Positions 1-8,475 of a DNA stretch of 41,596 nucleotides are shown here, piece after piece. The notes under the pieces are model-generated. The model saw nothing but the letters and a program-made list of their open reading frames with translations. It was not told the DNA's origin and searched no databases. Numbering within the stretch: position 1 is the stretch's first letter; each line of letters begins with the position of its first letter. The stretch is from Bacteroidales bacterium (GTDB taxonomy: Bacteria; Bacteroidota; Bacteroidia; Bacteroidales; Muribaculaceae), in assembly GCA_900770215.1 (NCBI GenBank), contig CAAGJW010000052.1, forward strand, positions 1-41,596, in the 5' to 3' direction. A program made the translations under genes and the position numbers.

Positions 1-66
1 GACGACACACCGCCCGAACAAATCAAGAACCTGCTCCCATACTACTACAAGAAATCTCGCGAGTAA
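1..66 (+). CDS. 3' end of an unidentified gene
   Basis: Frame 1 is open from the first base of the window and ends in TAA at 64-66, giving 21 residues that finish PYYYKKSRE. A strong hairpin with a T-tract overlaps the stop codon, which supports a real gene end rather than a chance frame. The fragment is too short to recognise a family. It is convergent with the decayed gene 116-1135. Confidence 0.6.
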   Translation, partial: DDTPPEQIKNLLPYYYKKSRE

Positions 67-84
67 TCCCGCGAGATTTTTTTT
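52..84 (+). terminator. Rho-independent terminator
   Basis: A perfect 10-bp inverted repeat (52-61 with 70-79) and an 8-base loop are followed by a run of T to position 84. The stem overlaps the stop codon of the upstream gene. Because the left arm begins AAA, it may also act weakly on transcripts arriving from the minus-strand glucan locus. Confidence 0.85.
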
Positions 85-115
85 GCACATCAGCAAGACG
101 GCTCTTTTCGGATGG

Positions 116-1135
116 TTACGACTCTCCCGTTGCCCATGTCTTGCCATCTTTGGAAAATTCGACAGTGAAGGCAGCCGGGTTGGCATTTTCAAAGTAAAGC
201 TCGATTGCATCGATATCATAGTAGGCAGCAAGATCGGCAATCACATAGGCAGGAGCCTCGGCCGAAACTGGCGTGCCGCTTGCCCAGCGGGTGCCCTCGT
301 TTTCATCAAAAGCCATCGCGGCAGTGAAGCCGTCGACCTCGCCACTCTTGGCACTCAACTTGCCTTGTGCAAGATTGACGCCCTCATAGGCATAAACTCG
401 GGCTGTATCGGCCTTGTCACCGAGAGTTGCCGTAATGATCGACAAGCCCTTGGCTGCAGGAGTGAATGTTTTGCCGTCGGCACTCACGGTGCCGCCAGCA
501 CCCGCGACAGTGTACTTGGTACCACTGGCATCATATTCAAGTCCGTCCTGGTCAAGAGCAGTCAAGGTCATGGGCACTGCCGAGCCCACAGCTGCAAGCT
601 CCAAAGAGGCATCATTCTTGCCTGCCGTTGCAGGAGCATAGGTAAATGAGGTGAGTGTAGACTGTGACGAAGCTTCAAGCACGCGAAACTCCCAGAAGCT
701 ATAACCATAGCCAGTGCCTCGTGCTGTGCCCACAAACTCAACGTAGCGATACTTCTTGTCGCCATCCAGCCTGATCGTCTGGGTGTGAGGAAAATCAGAA
801 AGCGACTGGTCGATCACAGTGGCAATCGTGGTTCCACCGGTGATGTAACCGTCATCGCCCACATTGTCGCCTGCAACAATAGTGAATGACTTGCCATAGG
901 CACCTTCCCACACAATTTGGATGGTGTTGAAAGTAAGTGCCTCACCCAAATCAACTTGCCACATCTGCGGATCTTTTCCATGCTCCGATTCCCAGCGAGT
1001 GCCCAAGTTGCCGTCGTTGCCCTGCGAGGCAGTACCCGAACTGGCAATCGACGTCTTCCCTTCGGCCAGATTAGTCTGTGCCAACATCGACAATGAAGCC
1101 AATGCAGAGAGAAATTAAAGGAAAACTTTTTTCAT
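116..1135 (-). pseudogene. Decayed secreted F5/8 type C (discoidin-like) protein
   Basis: The natural start is the ATG at 1135-1133, which begins a signal peptide (MKKVFL, then FLSALASLSMLAQ). An in-frame TAA at 1117-1115 interrupts it after six codons; the frame then stays open to a TAA at 118-116. The body holds one complete F5/8 type C domain (starts NLAEGK, ends YSFWEFRVLE), an Ig-like linker, and a second F5/8 domain (starts NLAQGK) that stops after about 85 residues, just past FSKDGKTW, lacking its last third. Such domains bind carbohydrate at the cell surface. As the last gene of the glucan locus it was probably an accessory glycan-binding protein. An internal TTG or ATG could restart translation but without export. 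A sequencing error could explain the stop codon but not the missing C-terminus. Confidence 0.75.
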
Positions 1136-1203
1136 TGTGTTTTTTAAAGATTACTGGTAATAATACATTTATGGTTACAACCGTAAAAAAAAAACGGATT
1201 GCA

Positions 1204-2655
1204 CTAGTTTCTCAATATGACATTGATCAATGCCGTCACATCGCTCACATTTACCACTCCGTCACCATTAAGGTCGCACAGTGTGTCGTCGTAGGCAGCT
1301 GCGCCCAGTATCTTGTTGATCAACGCAGTGACGTCGGTCACATTGACCTGACCGTCGCCATTGATATCGCCGCCAGCATCGCTGTCAAATCTAAACCAAT
1401 TAAACTTGCAATTGGTGCTCTGCCCGCTCACGATGCGCAGGCGCACATGTCCTGCCGGGAGAGCAGCTTTCAGAGTCTGAGTTTTCCAGTTGCTCACGCT
1501 ACCCGTGGCACCGAGCACTTGCTCGGCCACCTTTTGACCGTTGGCAAAAATGCGTATTTTCGGGCTGTACAAGAATTCCTCGCTCGCCAGTCGCAACGAG
1601 AACGTGTAGCTGCCAGCGCGTGGAACATCGATAAGGTACTCGGCCCAGTTGTTAACATCAAAACTGCCCACCTGTATTTTTTGACTGCTTTTACTATCGG
1701 TATTCAACTCCAGCGTGGGCCCTGTAGAGTTCACCCAATCCTTGGCAGCAATCACCGTTCCCGCTGGATGATAATAGGTGGTGTCATATGACGACATGTT
1801 GACATACACCTGCCCCAATTGCGAGAGCGTGCCCCAAGCGGGAAGATGAGTCAGCAAGTTTTGATTCACCAGCAGGCGATAGTAAGGAGGAGTGGCGGTG
1901 CCCTTGGCCTTGAACCATGCATAGCGGTAAACCATGGTGTCAAGTTCCAGATCCTGAACTTTCAGCACCATGGAATTGAGTTGAGAAATAGAGTCGACAG
2001 TGCCCTCCCAAGAGCAGAACTCAGTGAGCCACACCTTCTTGCCAAAAGTTTTGGCAAAATCATCGACAAAACTCATCATCGCCGTGTGACTATTCATGTA
2101 GCTGTGTAGTGCCACATAGTCCATGCGCGGCTCCTTGCCATAAAGGTTTTTGTAGGCCTCGACAAACTTCAACAGCCACTCCTTGGGTTGATAGGTGACG
2201 CTGTCGTTGATGGGGCCGTCGGGATAGTTCAGGGCAGGAGCCACGAGCTGCAGATTGTAGTCACGCGCGATTGCTTCCAATGCTGGCCAGCGCTGAGCTG
2301 CCTGCTCGGGGGTCATGTTGGCCTGGGCCTTGAAGTTGGGTTCGTTGAAACCCAGCAGATACTTTGTACCAGGGTACTTAGAGAGCGAGTCGCGCAACGC
2401 CTGCTCATTGAAGCCGCCGTTCCAGCACATGGGTACAAACTCCATAATACCGCCTGGGCGCAACTGCGAAGCCACGTATCGCGACGGATTGGTGCTCCAG
2501 TTGTAGGTCCACGACACCCCTGGTGCCAGAGACTCAACTTCGGGTGCATGATTGAAGCCATTCTCTCCCACTCCACGCTTGGCACTTCTCTTCATTTGAG
2601 CCCATGCAGGAACGAAAACAAGCAGGACTAAAGCACATATCAAAATCTTTTTCAT
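1204..2655 (-). CDS. GH128-like beta-1,3-glucanase with CBM6-like and dockerin-like modules
   Basis: The protein has 483 residues and a signal peptide ending near PAWAQ. The catalytic barrel (about residues 30-290) resembles the Asl1/GH128 glycosyl hydrolase core. GFNEPN carries the likely acid/base E105 and WLTEF the likely nucleophile E212. A beta-sandwich follows (about 305-425, with AEYLIDVP, GSYTFSLRLAS and FNWFRF), resembling CBM6-type modules. The C-terminus has two dockerin-like calcium repeats (DINGDGQVNVTDV and DLNGDGVVNVSDV). GH128 enzymes cleave beta-1,3-glucan, which fits the two GH16 genes just upstream in the same direction (18 bases separate it from the nearer one). It is probably exported and surface-exposed. 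Family assignment is from motifs only; GH128 subgroup and endo/exo mode cannot be told from the sequence. Confidence 0.85.
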   Translation of the reverse strand: MKKILICALVLLVFVPAWAQMKRSAKRGVGENGFNHAPEVESLAPGVSWTYNWSTNPSRYVASQLRPGGIMEFVPMCWNGGFNEQALRDSLSKYPGTKYLLGFNEPNFKAQANMTPEQAAQRWPALEAIARDYNLQLVAPALNYPDGPINDSVTYQPKEWLLKFVEAYKNLYGKEPRMDYVALHSYMNSHTAMMSFVDDFAKTFGKKVWLTEFCSWEGTVDSISQLNSMVLKVQDLELDTMVYRYAWFKAKGTATPPYYRLLVNQNLLTHLPAWGTLSQLGQVYVNMSSYDTTYYHPAGTVIAAKDWVNSTGPTLELNTDSKSSQKIQVGSFDVNNWAEYLIDVPRAGSYTFSLRLASEEFLYSPKIRIFANGQKVAEQVLGATGSVSNWKTQTLKAALPAGHVRLRIVSGQSTNCKFNWFRFDSDAGGDINGDGQVNVTDVTALINKILGAAAYDDTLCDLNGDGVVNVSDVTALINVILRN

Positions 2656-2673
2656 CGTTACAGCATAATTATA

Positions 2674-3735
2674 TTATCGGTTGAAAACTTTCTTTACTTC
2701 ATCACCCTTTTTCACAAAATAAATACCGTGATTCATCTCGCTCACGATATTGCCAAGGGTGTCGTAGATCACAACAGGCTTATCACTGGTCGTTGTTGCG
2801 ACATTGTCGATGCCGGCGCCCCAACCCTCGGGAATGGTAGCGGTGGCTGTCAAGTCGTCGGCGTCTTGATACACCCTCACCCAGTCAACATACATTTTGG
2901 CCTCGCCTTGCGCCAGAGCTGTAATGCCGGCAGAGCTCGTGATGCCCGTGAAATTGCCACCTACAGCGAGGTCGTAGACAATGAAGAACTCATGCTGAAA
3001 ATAGTTGCCAGTGCCCCAATCATTGCTGTAGTCGCTCACTCCCATTTTAAAATAAGGCTGCACATCGGGATACTTGTCCTGGTCGAGATACATGCTCACA
3101 TAGTCGTCGTCCCACTCCAGGGTGAAGGTATGGAACTCACCGTCCTGCAAGCTGTAAGTGCTGGTCGAGCTGCGGGCATAGTTGGGATACTGCCCCTGGC
3201 TGTTGTAATAGCCCCAGTGGCAAGCCCCGTTGAAAAAACTGTCTTGGGTGTTGTGCTTGATGCCCTCGGCATTTCCCATCTCCACGATATCGATCTCGCC
3301 ACAGCGGGGCCAACCCTCCGAACTATAGTCATTGCCAAGCATCCAGAAGGCCGGCCACAAGCCATTGGCCGTGCTGGGCAACTTGATACGGCTCACAATC
3401 TTGCCATGTTTGAAGCAGGCCTTGCCCGCAGTGTTCAACCTGCCCGAGGTGAATGACTTGCCATTATAGCTCTCCTTTTTAGCAGTGAGCACCAGACAAA
3501 CCGCCCCCGAGGCCGAATCGGTCTCAAACGAAATGTTTTGGCCGCGGTAGTATTGGAGTTCGTTGTTGCCTCCGCCATCACCGTTTTCTTCAATGTTCCA
3601 GGCCTTTTCATCGAGAGCGTTGTCGTTAAACTCGTCGCTCCACACAAGTTTGTAATTGTGCTGTGCAACCGAATTGAACGAAACAAGAGCGATTGATATC
3701 ACAGCCAGAAAGGATTTGCTATAATAATGATACAT
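2674..3735 (-). CDS. GH16 family beta-1,3-glucanase (laminarinase-like)
   Basis: The protein has 353 residues with an N-terminal signal peptide ending near NSVAQ. Residues 28-290 are a typical GH16 domain: LVWSDEFN near the start, GLWPAFWMLGN, and the catalytic signature GEIDIVE with E147 as nucleophile and E152 as acid/base, finishing with MYVDWVRVYQ. The six-residue E-x-D-x-x-E spacing is the beta-bulge form seen in laminarinases. A short C-terminal tail ending GIYFVKKGDEVKKVFNR resembles tails on many secreted Bacteroidales proteins. The ATG directly follows the TAA of the upstream GH16 gene with no intervening base, so the two are probably translationally coupled. The catalytic domain is very similar to that of its neighbour, which suggests tandem duplication. 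It probably hydrolyses laminarin-type or mixed-linkage glucan. Confidence 0.92.
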   Translation of the reverse strand: MYHYYSKSFLAVISIALVSFNSVAQHNYKLVWSDEFNDNALDEKAWNIEENGDGGGNNELQYYRGQNISFETDSASGAVCLVLTAKKESYNGKSFTSGRLNTAGKACFKHGKIVSRIKLPSTANGLWPAFWMLGNDYSSEGWPRCGEIDIVEMGNAEGIKHNTQDSFFNGACHWGYYNSQGQYPNYARSSTSTYSLQDGEFHTFTLEWDDDYVSMYLDQDKYPDVQPYFKMGVSDYSNDWGTGNYFQHEFFIVYDLAVGGNFTGITSSAGITALAQGEAKMYVDWVRVYQDADDLTATATIPEGWGAGIDNVATTTSDKPVVIYDTLGNIVSEMNHGIYFVKKGDEVKKVFNR

Positions 3736-6700
3736 TTATTTATGGTTTAGAATAATGTTGATAACTGAATCGATATCAGAGACATTCACCTTTCCATCAC
3801 CATTGACATCGGTGTTGTCGTGAGTCTCTGTGCCAAGTATCACCCCCACCAGCGCGGTCACGTCGCTCACGTCGACATCGCCATCGCTGTCGACATCGCC
3901 CAAGAGTGATTGAGAAGCCTTCTTATAGAAGAATACCGCATCAAAATTGAGCGGTGTGCCCGTAACGCCACCACTGAGCATCGATACCACATTGCCCAGG
4001 TAGCTGGCCGAGCCAGGAAATATAGGATTGGCCCGCGAGGCAATTTCGCTGATGGGTATGTCGAAGTTGTACCACTCGCCATCACGATAGAAATCGCCAA
4101 GCAGACTGTAGACTGTTCCATTGTCGTTGAAGGCCGTAGCACCAAGCGAGAAGTGAGCGTTGCCCACACCTATGGCATGGGTGGCATGGGCTGTTGAGTC
4201 GGCAGCCTTGAAAGCCAAGTGCAAGTAGTAGTCGTTGTTGATCATGCTCAAGTCTTTGCCTGTGCCTTGCGATGCAAAGCCGAGTCCCGACCAGCCTGCC
4301 GAACCCACAGTGAAAGCCAGGTAAGGCTCACTGTTGCCAAAAGAGTTCACCCCCGACGCAGCAGCGGCTTTATAGGTGTTTTCCCACACATAGAGGAAGT
4401 TGCTGGTGTCGTCGGGTCGATAGTCGGCCACCGTTGCTTCCTTGATTTGGCTGGCTTCGGTGTCGCCAAGATAAATCAGCACATAGTCTTTACCCTTACT
4501 CAAGTCGAAGGTGGGCTTGCCATCGCGGTCGAGCGACTTGGTGCCATAGAGACCCAGCACGTTGTCGGTGGTATCGGTCTTGTCATCGTCGCTGTGCTTC
4601 TTGTAGAAAAATATGTTGTCAAATTGCAGTTGCGCCCCTTCGGCGCCGCCACTCAGGAATGAAATAACGTTGCCTGTATAGGCAGTGTTGCCGCCATCGG
4701 CAGCAAAGGGATCGCCATAGAGGCTCTTAATCACCTTGTAGGGGATGTCGAAGTAGTACCATTCGCCGTCACGCTTGTAGTCGCCCAGGATAGTGGCGCC
4801 TGTAGAACTATTGCCTATCACAAATTGTGCGGCACCCACACCCACCGTGTGACAAGCATGACGCACGATGTCACTGCCTTTCATGGCAAAGTGCAGATAA
4901 TAGCTGTTGTCGAGCATGCTCAAGTCCTTGCCTGTGTGACCTGTAGAGGCAAAACCCATACCCGACCAGCCTACTGAGCCCACAGTGAAACTCTGATAGG
5001 CCTCCTGGAAGCCAAAAGAGTTGACACCCGTTGAGGTGAGCGCATTATAAGTGTCATTCCAGATCCACAGGAAATTATCGGTATCGTCGACATTATAGTT
5101 GGCTTTAATCTTGCCGTTCATGGCACTGGTCACGCCTGTGCTGGTGCCGATGAGCACATAATCATAGCCGTCGTCGAAGTCAAATGTTGTGGAGCCCGAC
5201 GCATCGAGCGCTTTGCTTGCATACTTGCCTATAACGGTAGCCGTATCGGTCGTGGGGAGTGTGATATCGACGCTGTCGTTGCGGTAGAAAAACACGTTGT
5301 CAAACTGTAACTGGGCGCCTGCCGTGCCTCCACTCAGGAAAGCAAACACGTTGCCCAGATAGTTTGACGAATCGGCAAACAGCTTGCCCGACAAACTCTT
5401 GAGCATGCTCACTGGAATGTCAAACGAGCACCAGCGACCATCGCGCTTGTAGTCGCCCAGCACGGGGGCGGCACTACCGTTGTCAACAAAGGGGGTGCTG
5501 CCAATTGTGAACTTGGCATTGCCCACAATCACCTCGTGACTGGTGTGCACAAGATTGTCGGTGCCTCGCATGGCAAAGTGCAGAATATAGCTGTCGTCGA
5601 TCATGCTCAAGTCCTTGCCTTTGCCGGCCGAGGCGTAGCCAAGTCCCGACCACCCGACATTGCCGACAGTGAAAACAGGATAAGACTCTTGATAGCCAAA
5701 GGAATTGTTGCCTGTACTCGTGCCGGCAGTGTAGGTGTTCTCCCAAATGTAAAGGAAATTGTTCACGTCGTCTACATTATAGTCAGCCTTGATTTTACCT
5801 TGCATTTGCGCTTTTACACCATCGCTCACCCCAATAAGTACATAGTCTTTGGAGTTGTTGAAATCGAAGGTGGAGATTCCATCGTCGGTGAGCGAAATCG
5901 AGCCATAGGTACCCAAGCGAGTGTCGTTGTCGGCTGTAGCTGGCTTGTCGCTGCCCACCTCGCCATCGGGAGTGATGTAGTTTTGCGAGTCTTCACGCTG
6001 ATACACGCGCACATAGTCGACATCCATTTCTTGGCTGCCGCTATTGAGGGCAGTGACACCGCTTGCATCGTAGATGCCTGTAATACCACCACCCACAGCC
6101 ATGTTGAAGAGCAAGAAAAAACGCTTGTGGAAATACCGGCCTGCCGAGTTGGCCTGCGTTGTGTCGTTGACGTTCATCTTGAAATAAGGAGATGCGTCGG
6201 GGTTCTTGTCGAGATCGACATACATGCTCACCGCGTCGTCGTCCCAAATCATGGTATAGACATGGTAATTGCCATCCTCGATTGCATAGTCGGTGGTCGC
6301 CTGGCTATACATGGGGTGATTGCCGTTGGTATAAGGGCCCCAGTGCATAGCTGCATTAAAATACTTGTCTTGCGTTGCTGTCTCGATACCCTTGGCTCCG
6401 CCAGCCTCGAGCACATCGATCTCGCCACAGTAGGGCCAACTCACGCCATCGCTCATGTCGTTGCCCATGAGCCAGAATGCAGGCCAGAGACCGTTGGCCG
6501 TCTTGGGCAACTTGATGCGGGCCTCAACCTTGCCGTGCTTGAAAGCCACCTTGCCCATCGAGTTGATGCGGCCCGATGTGAATGCTTTGGAGCCATACGA
6601 TTCTTTTTTGGCAGTAATCACAAGGTTGCCGCCAGTCACCTTCACATTGCCTGGCAAGTAATATTGAAGCTCGTTGTTGCCGCCGCCATTGCCGTTGCTC

Positions 6701-6846
6701 TCCACATTCCACACCTTTGTGTTGAGGGTGGTCCCGTCAAACTCATCGCTCCACACCAGCTTATAATCGCTTGCTGCAGCTCGCGGCAATGTGGATACCG
6801 ATGTCGCAATCAATATTAATGCCGATATTTTAAATATAGCCTTCAT
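3736..6846 (-). CDS. Multimodular GH16 glucanase with three repeated beta-modules and dockerin-like C-terminus
   Basis: The start is taken as the ATG at 6846, which begins a signal peptide (MKAIFKISALILIATS); the frame is open upstream but without a sensible leader. The protein is 1036 residues. The GH16 domain (about 27-300) has GEIDVLE with E142 and E147 as catalytic acids. Three tandem modules of about 215 residues follow (roughly 310-525, 535-755 and 763-980). Each contains KDYVLIG-like, NVDD..NFL.IWE-T, VGWSG.G.AS, KDLSM, LGDYKRDG-W and QLQFDN.FFYK motifs. The C-terminus is a dockerin-like pair (DVDSDGDVDVSDV and DVNGDGKVNVSDI). The repeats match no family I can name; they are presumably glucan-binding. 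The stop codon touches the next gene's ATG. The size suggests a surface or secreted enzyme for bulky insoluble glucan. Confidence 0.9.
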   Translation of the reverse strand: MKAIFKISALILIATSVSTLPRAAASDYKLVWSDEFDGTTLNTKVWNVESNGNGGGNNELQYYLPGNVKVTGGNLVITAKKESYGSKAFTSGRINSMGKVAFKHGKVEARIKLPKTANGLWPAFWLMGNDMSDGVSWPYCGEIDVLEAGGAKGIETATQDKYFNAAMHWGPYTNGNHPMYSQATTDYAIEDGNYHVYTMIWDDDAVSMYVDLDKNPDASPYFKMNVNDTTQANSAGRYFHKRFFLLFNMAVGGGITGIYDASGVTALNSGSQEMDVDYVRVYQREDSQNYITPDGEVGSDKPATADNDTRLGTYGSISLTDDGISTFDFNNSKDYVLIGVSDGVKAQMQGKIKADYNVDDVNNFLYIWENTYTAGTSTGNNSFGYQESYPVFTVGNVGWSGLGYASAGKGKDLSMIDDSYILHFAMRGTDNLVHTSHEVIVGNAKFTIGSTPFVDNGSAAPVLGDYKRDGRWCSFDIPVSMLKSLSGKLFADSSNYLGNVFAFLSGGTAGAQLQFDNVFFYRNDSVDITLPTTDTATVIGKYASKALDASGSTTFDFDDGYDYVLIGTSTGVTSAMNGKIKANYNVDDTDNFLWIWNDTYNALTSTGVNSFGFQEAYQSFTVGSVGWSGMGFASTGHTGKDLSMLDNSYYLHFAMKGSDIVRHACHTVGVGAAQFVIGNSSTGATILGDYKRDGEWYYFDIPYKVIKSLYGDPFAADGGNTAYTGNVISFLSGGAEGAQLQFDNIFFYKKHSDDDKTDTTDNVLGLYGTKSLDRDGKPTFDLSKGKDYVLIYLGDTEASQIKEATVADYRPDDTSNFLYVWENTYKAAAASGVNSFGNSEPYLAFTVGSAGWSGLGFASQGTGKDLSMINNDYYLHLAFKAADSTAHATHAIGVGNAHFSLGATAFNDNGTVYSLLGDFYRDGEWYNFDIPISEIASRANPIFPGSASYLGNVVSMLSGGVTGTPLNFDAVFFYKKASQSLLGDVDSDGDVDVSDVTALVGVILGTETHDNTDVNGDGKVNVSDIDSVINIILNHK
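3919..5925 (-). repeat. Three tandem ~215-codon repeat modules inside the GH16 gene
   Basis: Three in-frame repeat units lie at about 5280-5925, 4599-5240 and 3919-4560, with a period of about 680 bases. Shared landmarks on the minus strand are the FDN.FFYK end, the VGWSG.G.AS core and the KDLSM motif. Some stretches are nearly identical at DNA level, consistent with fairly recent duplication or homogenisation. A fourth, more divergent unit lies in the gene at 8476-9372. Boundaries are approximate. Confidence 0.85.
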
Positions 6847-6888
6847 GTATGCATCAGAGTTATAAGTTAAGTAAGTATAAAAAGGAGA

Positions 6889-6904
6889 AGTCCCCAAAGG
6901 GACT
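6889..6904 (-). terminator. Short intercistronic hairpin, possible attenuator
   Basis: A 6-bp GC-rich inverted repeat (6889-6894 with 6899-6904) has a 4-base loop. Read on the minus strand it is followed by TCTCCTTTTTA. It lies between the binding protein at 6945-8432 and the large GH16, so it may lower enzyme expression relative to the upstream genes. The stem is short; function is inferred. Confidence 0.45.
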
Positions 6905-6944
6905 CCCCCCTTTCACGCAATAATAATAAGTTTATAATTAATTG

Positions 6945-8432
6945 TTATCTGTTGAAGTATTTTTTGCCATCTTTGATCACAATGCCCTTGTAGTCGCTCG
7001 ATACTTGCTGACCAGCGATATTAAAGGCCGGGCCATCGACAACGGGGTGAGCCACATTGACACCATTCACGCCTGTCGAAACCTCATTGTAGAAGTACAC
7101 GTTGCCAACGACGAAGCTCTGAGTGCCGTCGCCGTTGCCAAAGCCGTCGACATTGCCATCGCCACCATCGGCAGCCAGAGTGCTCACATACTTGATTTGA
7201 TACAGATTGGCCATGTTGCAGCCTTTCTGCACATAGGTGGCCACAGGCACTTCAAGAGTGTTCCACTCATTGGCTTTGAGGTTGAATTGCACACCCTTTT
7301 CAATTGTGCCAGTGATGGGGATAATTGTGAGGGTCATGTCTTGCAGGGGAAGCACATCGATGTGCAGCTTCTTCCAGCTTGTGACATCGATAGCAGTAAA
7401 CTCGCTGCCAAAGTAGGCAAACTTGCTAATCATGTAGCCTTCCTTGCCATTGATATTGATGGTGGAACCTGTACCGCCACCCCAAGCATTGAAGAAATAT
7501 CCGTCGGTGTTGCCTGTATAGGGCGAGAACACACTCTTGATTTCGTTCGACACTGGCTGGGGAATGTCGGGGAGCGACAAGGTGGTAACCTCCAGGGTCT
7601 TGGCCTCGCTAATGTTGCCTTTCTCATCGGCAGCCTTCACGGTGAGTGTGTACTTAGTGCCCGCATTGAGGCCTGTGAGATTGAGACTTGTAGCCTCGCC
7701 CACCTTGCCAGTTGCCTTGTAGACAACGCCATTCTGGTCGGTCACAGTGTAGTATATGCTTTCGCTCTTGTTGTCGGTGGCAGTGAGCGAGAGCGTGGCG
7801 CTTGCGTAGCTCACGCTTGCCACAGTGGCACTGGTGATGACAGGAGCCTCGGTATCTTCATAACTCACAGCCTCCTTGTAGCAATACACATTGCCCACAT
7901 AGAAAGTCTTGGTGCCATCACCGTTGCCGAAGCCGTCGGTCTTCCCGTCGCCATTGTCGACAACTGTGCTCACATACTTGATTTGAAACATGTTGGCCAT
8001 GTTGCAGCCCTTCTTGGTAAAGGTTTCAATGGGAATTTTTATCGTGTTCCATTTGCCTCCTGTCACAGCGGTCTGCACGCCTTTTTCAATTGTGCCGGTA
8101 ATGGGGTCGATGGTGATCGTCATGTCGGTCTCGGGATAAACATCAACAACGAGATACTTCATCTTAGTCACATCAATAGCAGTAAACTGTGATCCATAGT
8201 AGGTGAAATTGGGAATTTTAAACACCTTGCCAGCACCTACAGCAACTTCCGAACCCACGTTGCCGCATCCCCAATCGGCGAAGAAATATCCATCGGTGTT
8301 TCCAAGTGCCGAAGAGTAAATTCCGATAGCATCGTTGCCCGTAGCAAGAGGCTCTGGCACCGATGTGGGTTGTGCCCATGCAGCAGCACCAGCCATCACC
8401 AGTGCAACTGCCGAAAAAATAAGTCGTTTCAT
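6945..8432 (-). CDS. Secreted protein with two copies of a beta-module around an Fn3-like domain; putative glycan-binding protein
   Basis: The protein has 495 residues and a signal peptide (MKRLIFSAVALVMAGAAAWAQ). Two homologous modules (about 30-185 and 295-445) share GNTDGYFF..WG.G, FTAIDVT, the block ITGTIEKGVQ, KGCNMAN and a glycine/aspartate loop around DGFGNGDGT. Between them sits a fibronectin-III-like domain (about 195-285, with ATLSLTATDN and GTKYTLTVKAADEKGN). The C-terminal tail FNIAGQQVSSDYKGIVIKDGKKYFNR (shown in part: GIVIKDGKKYFNR) resembles tails of exported Bacteroidales proteins. No catalytic motif is visible. Position after susCD suggests a surface glycan-binding protein, though there is no lipobox, so it may be anchored through the tail. 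I do not recognise the duplicated module as a named family. Confidence 0.8.
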   Translation of the reverse strand: MKRLIFSAVALVMAGAAAWAQPTSVPEPLATGNDAIGIYSSALGNTDGYFFADWGCGNVGSEVAVGAGKVFKIPNFTYYGSQFTAIDVTKMKYLVVDVYPETDMTITIDPITGTIEKGVQTAVTGGKWNTIKIPIETFTKKGCNMANMFQIKYVSTVVDNGDGKTDGFGNGDGTKTFYVGNVYCYKEAVSYEDTEAPVITSATVASVSYASATLSLTATDNKSESIYYTVTDQNGVVYKATGKVGEATSLNLTGLNAGTKYTLTVKAADEKGNISEAKTLEVTTLSLPDIPQPVSNEIKSVFSPYTGNTDGYFFNAWGGGTGSTININGKEGYMISKFAYFGSEFTAIDVTSWKKLHIDVLPLQDMTLTIIPITGTIEKGVQFNLKANEWNTLEVPVATYVQKGCNMANLYQIKYVSTLAADGGDGNVDGFGNGDGTQSFVVGNVYFYNEVSTGVNGVNVAHPVVDGPAFNIAGQQVSSDYKGIVIKDGKKYFNR

Positions 8433-8475
8433 AATAGTAAAGTTTAGTTAATGCAAAAACAATATGTTAAGATAA

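Noticed and set aside
1185..1194. A10 tract between the GH128 gene and the decayed gene as a possible phase-variable switch
   Set aside because: It lies between genes, about 50 bases from the start codon, with no promoter elements placed around it; a role is not supported.
5536..6819. 427-codon plus-strand open frame opposite the large GH16
   Set aside because: Antisense to an intact GH16 with clear catalytic motifs; composition is the mirror of that coding sequence and no family features appear.
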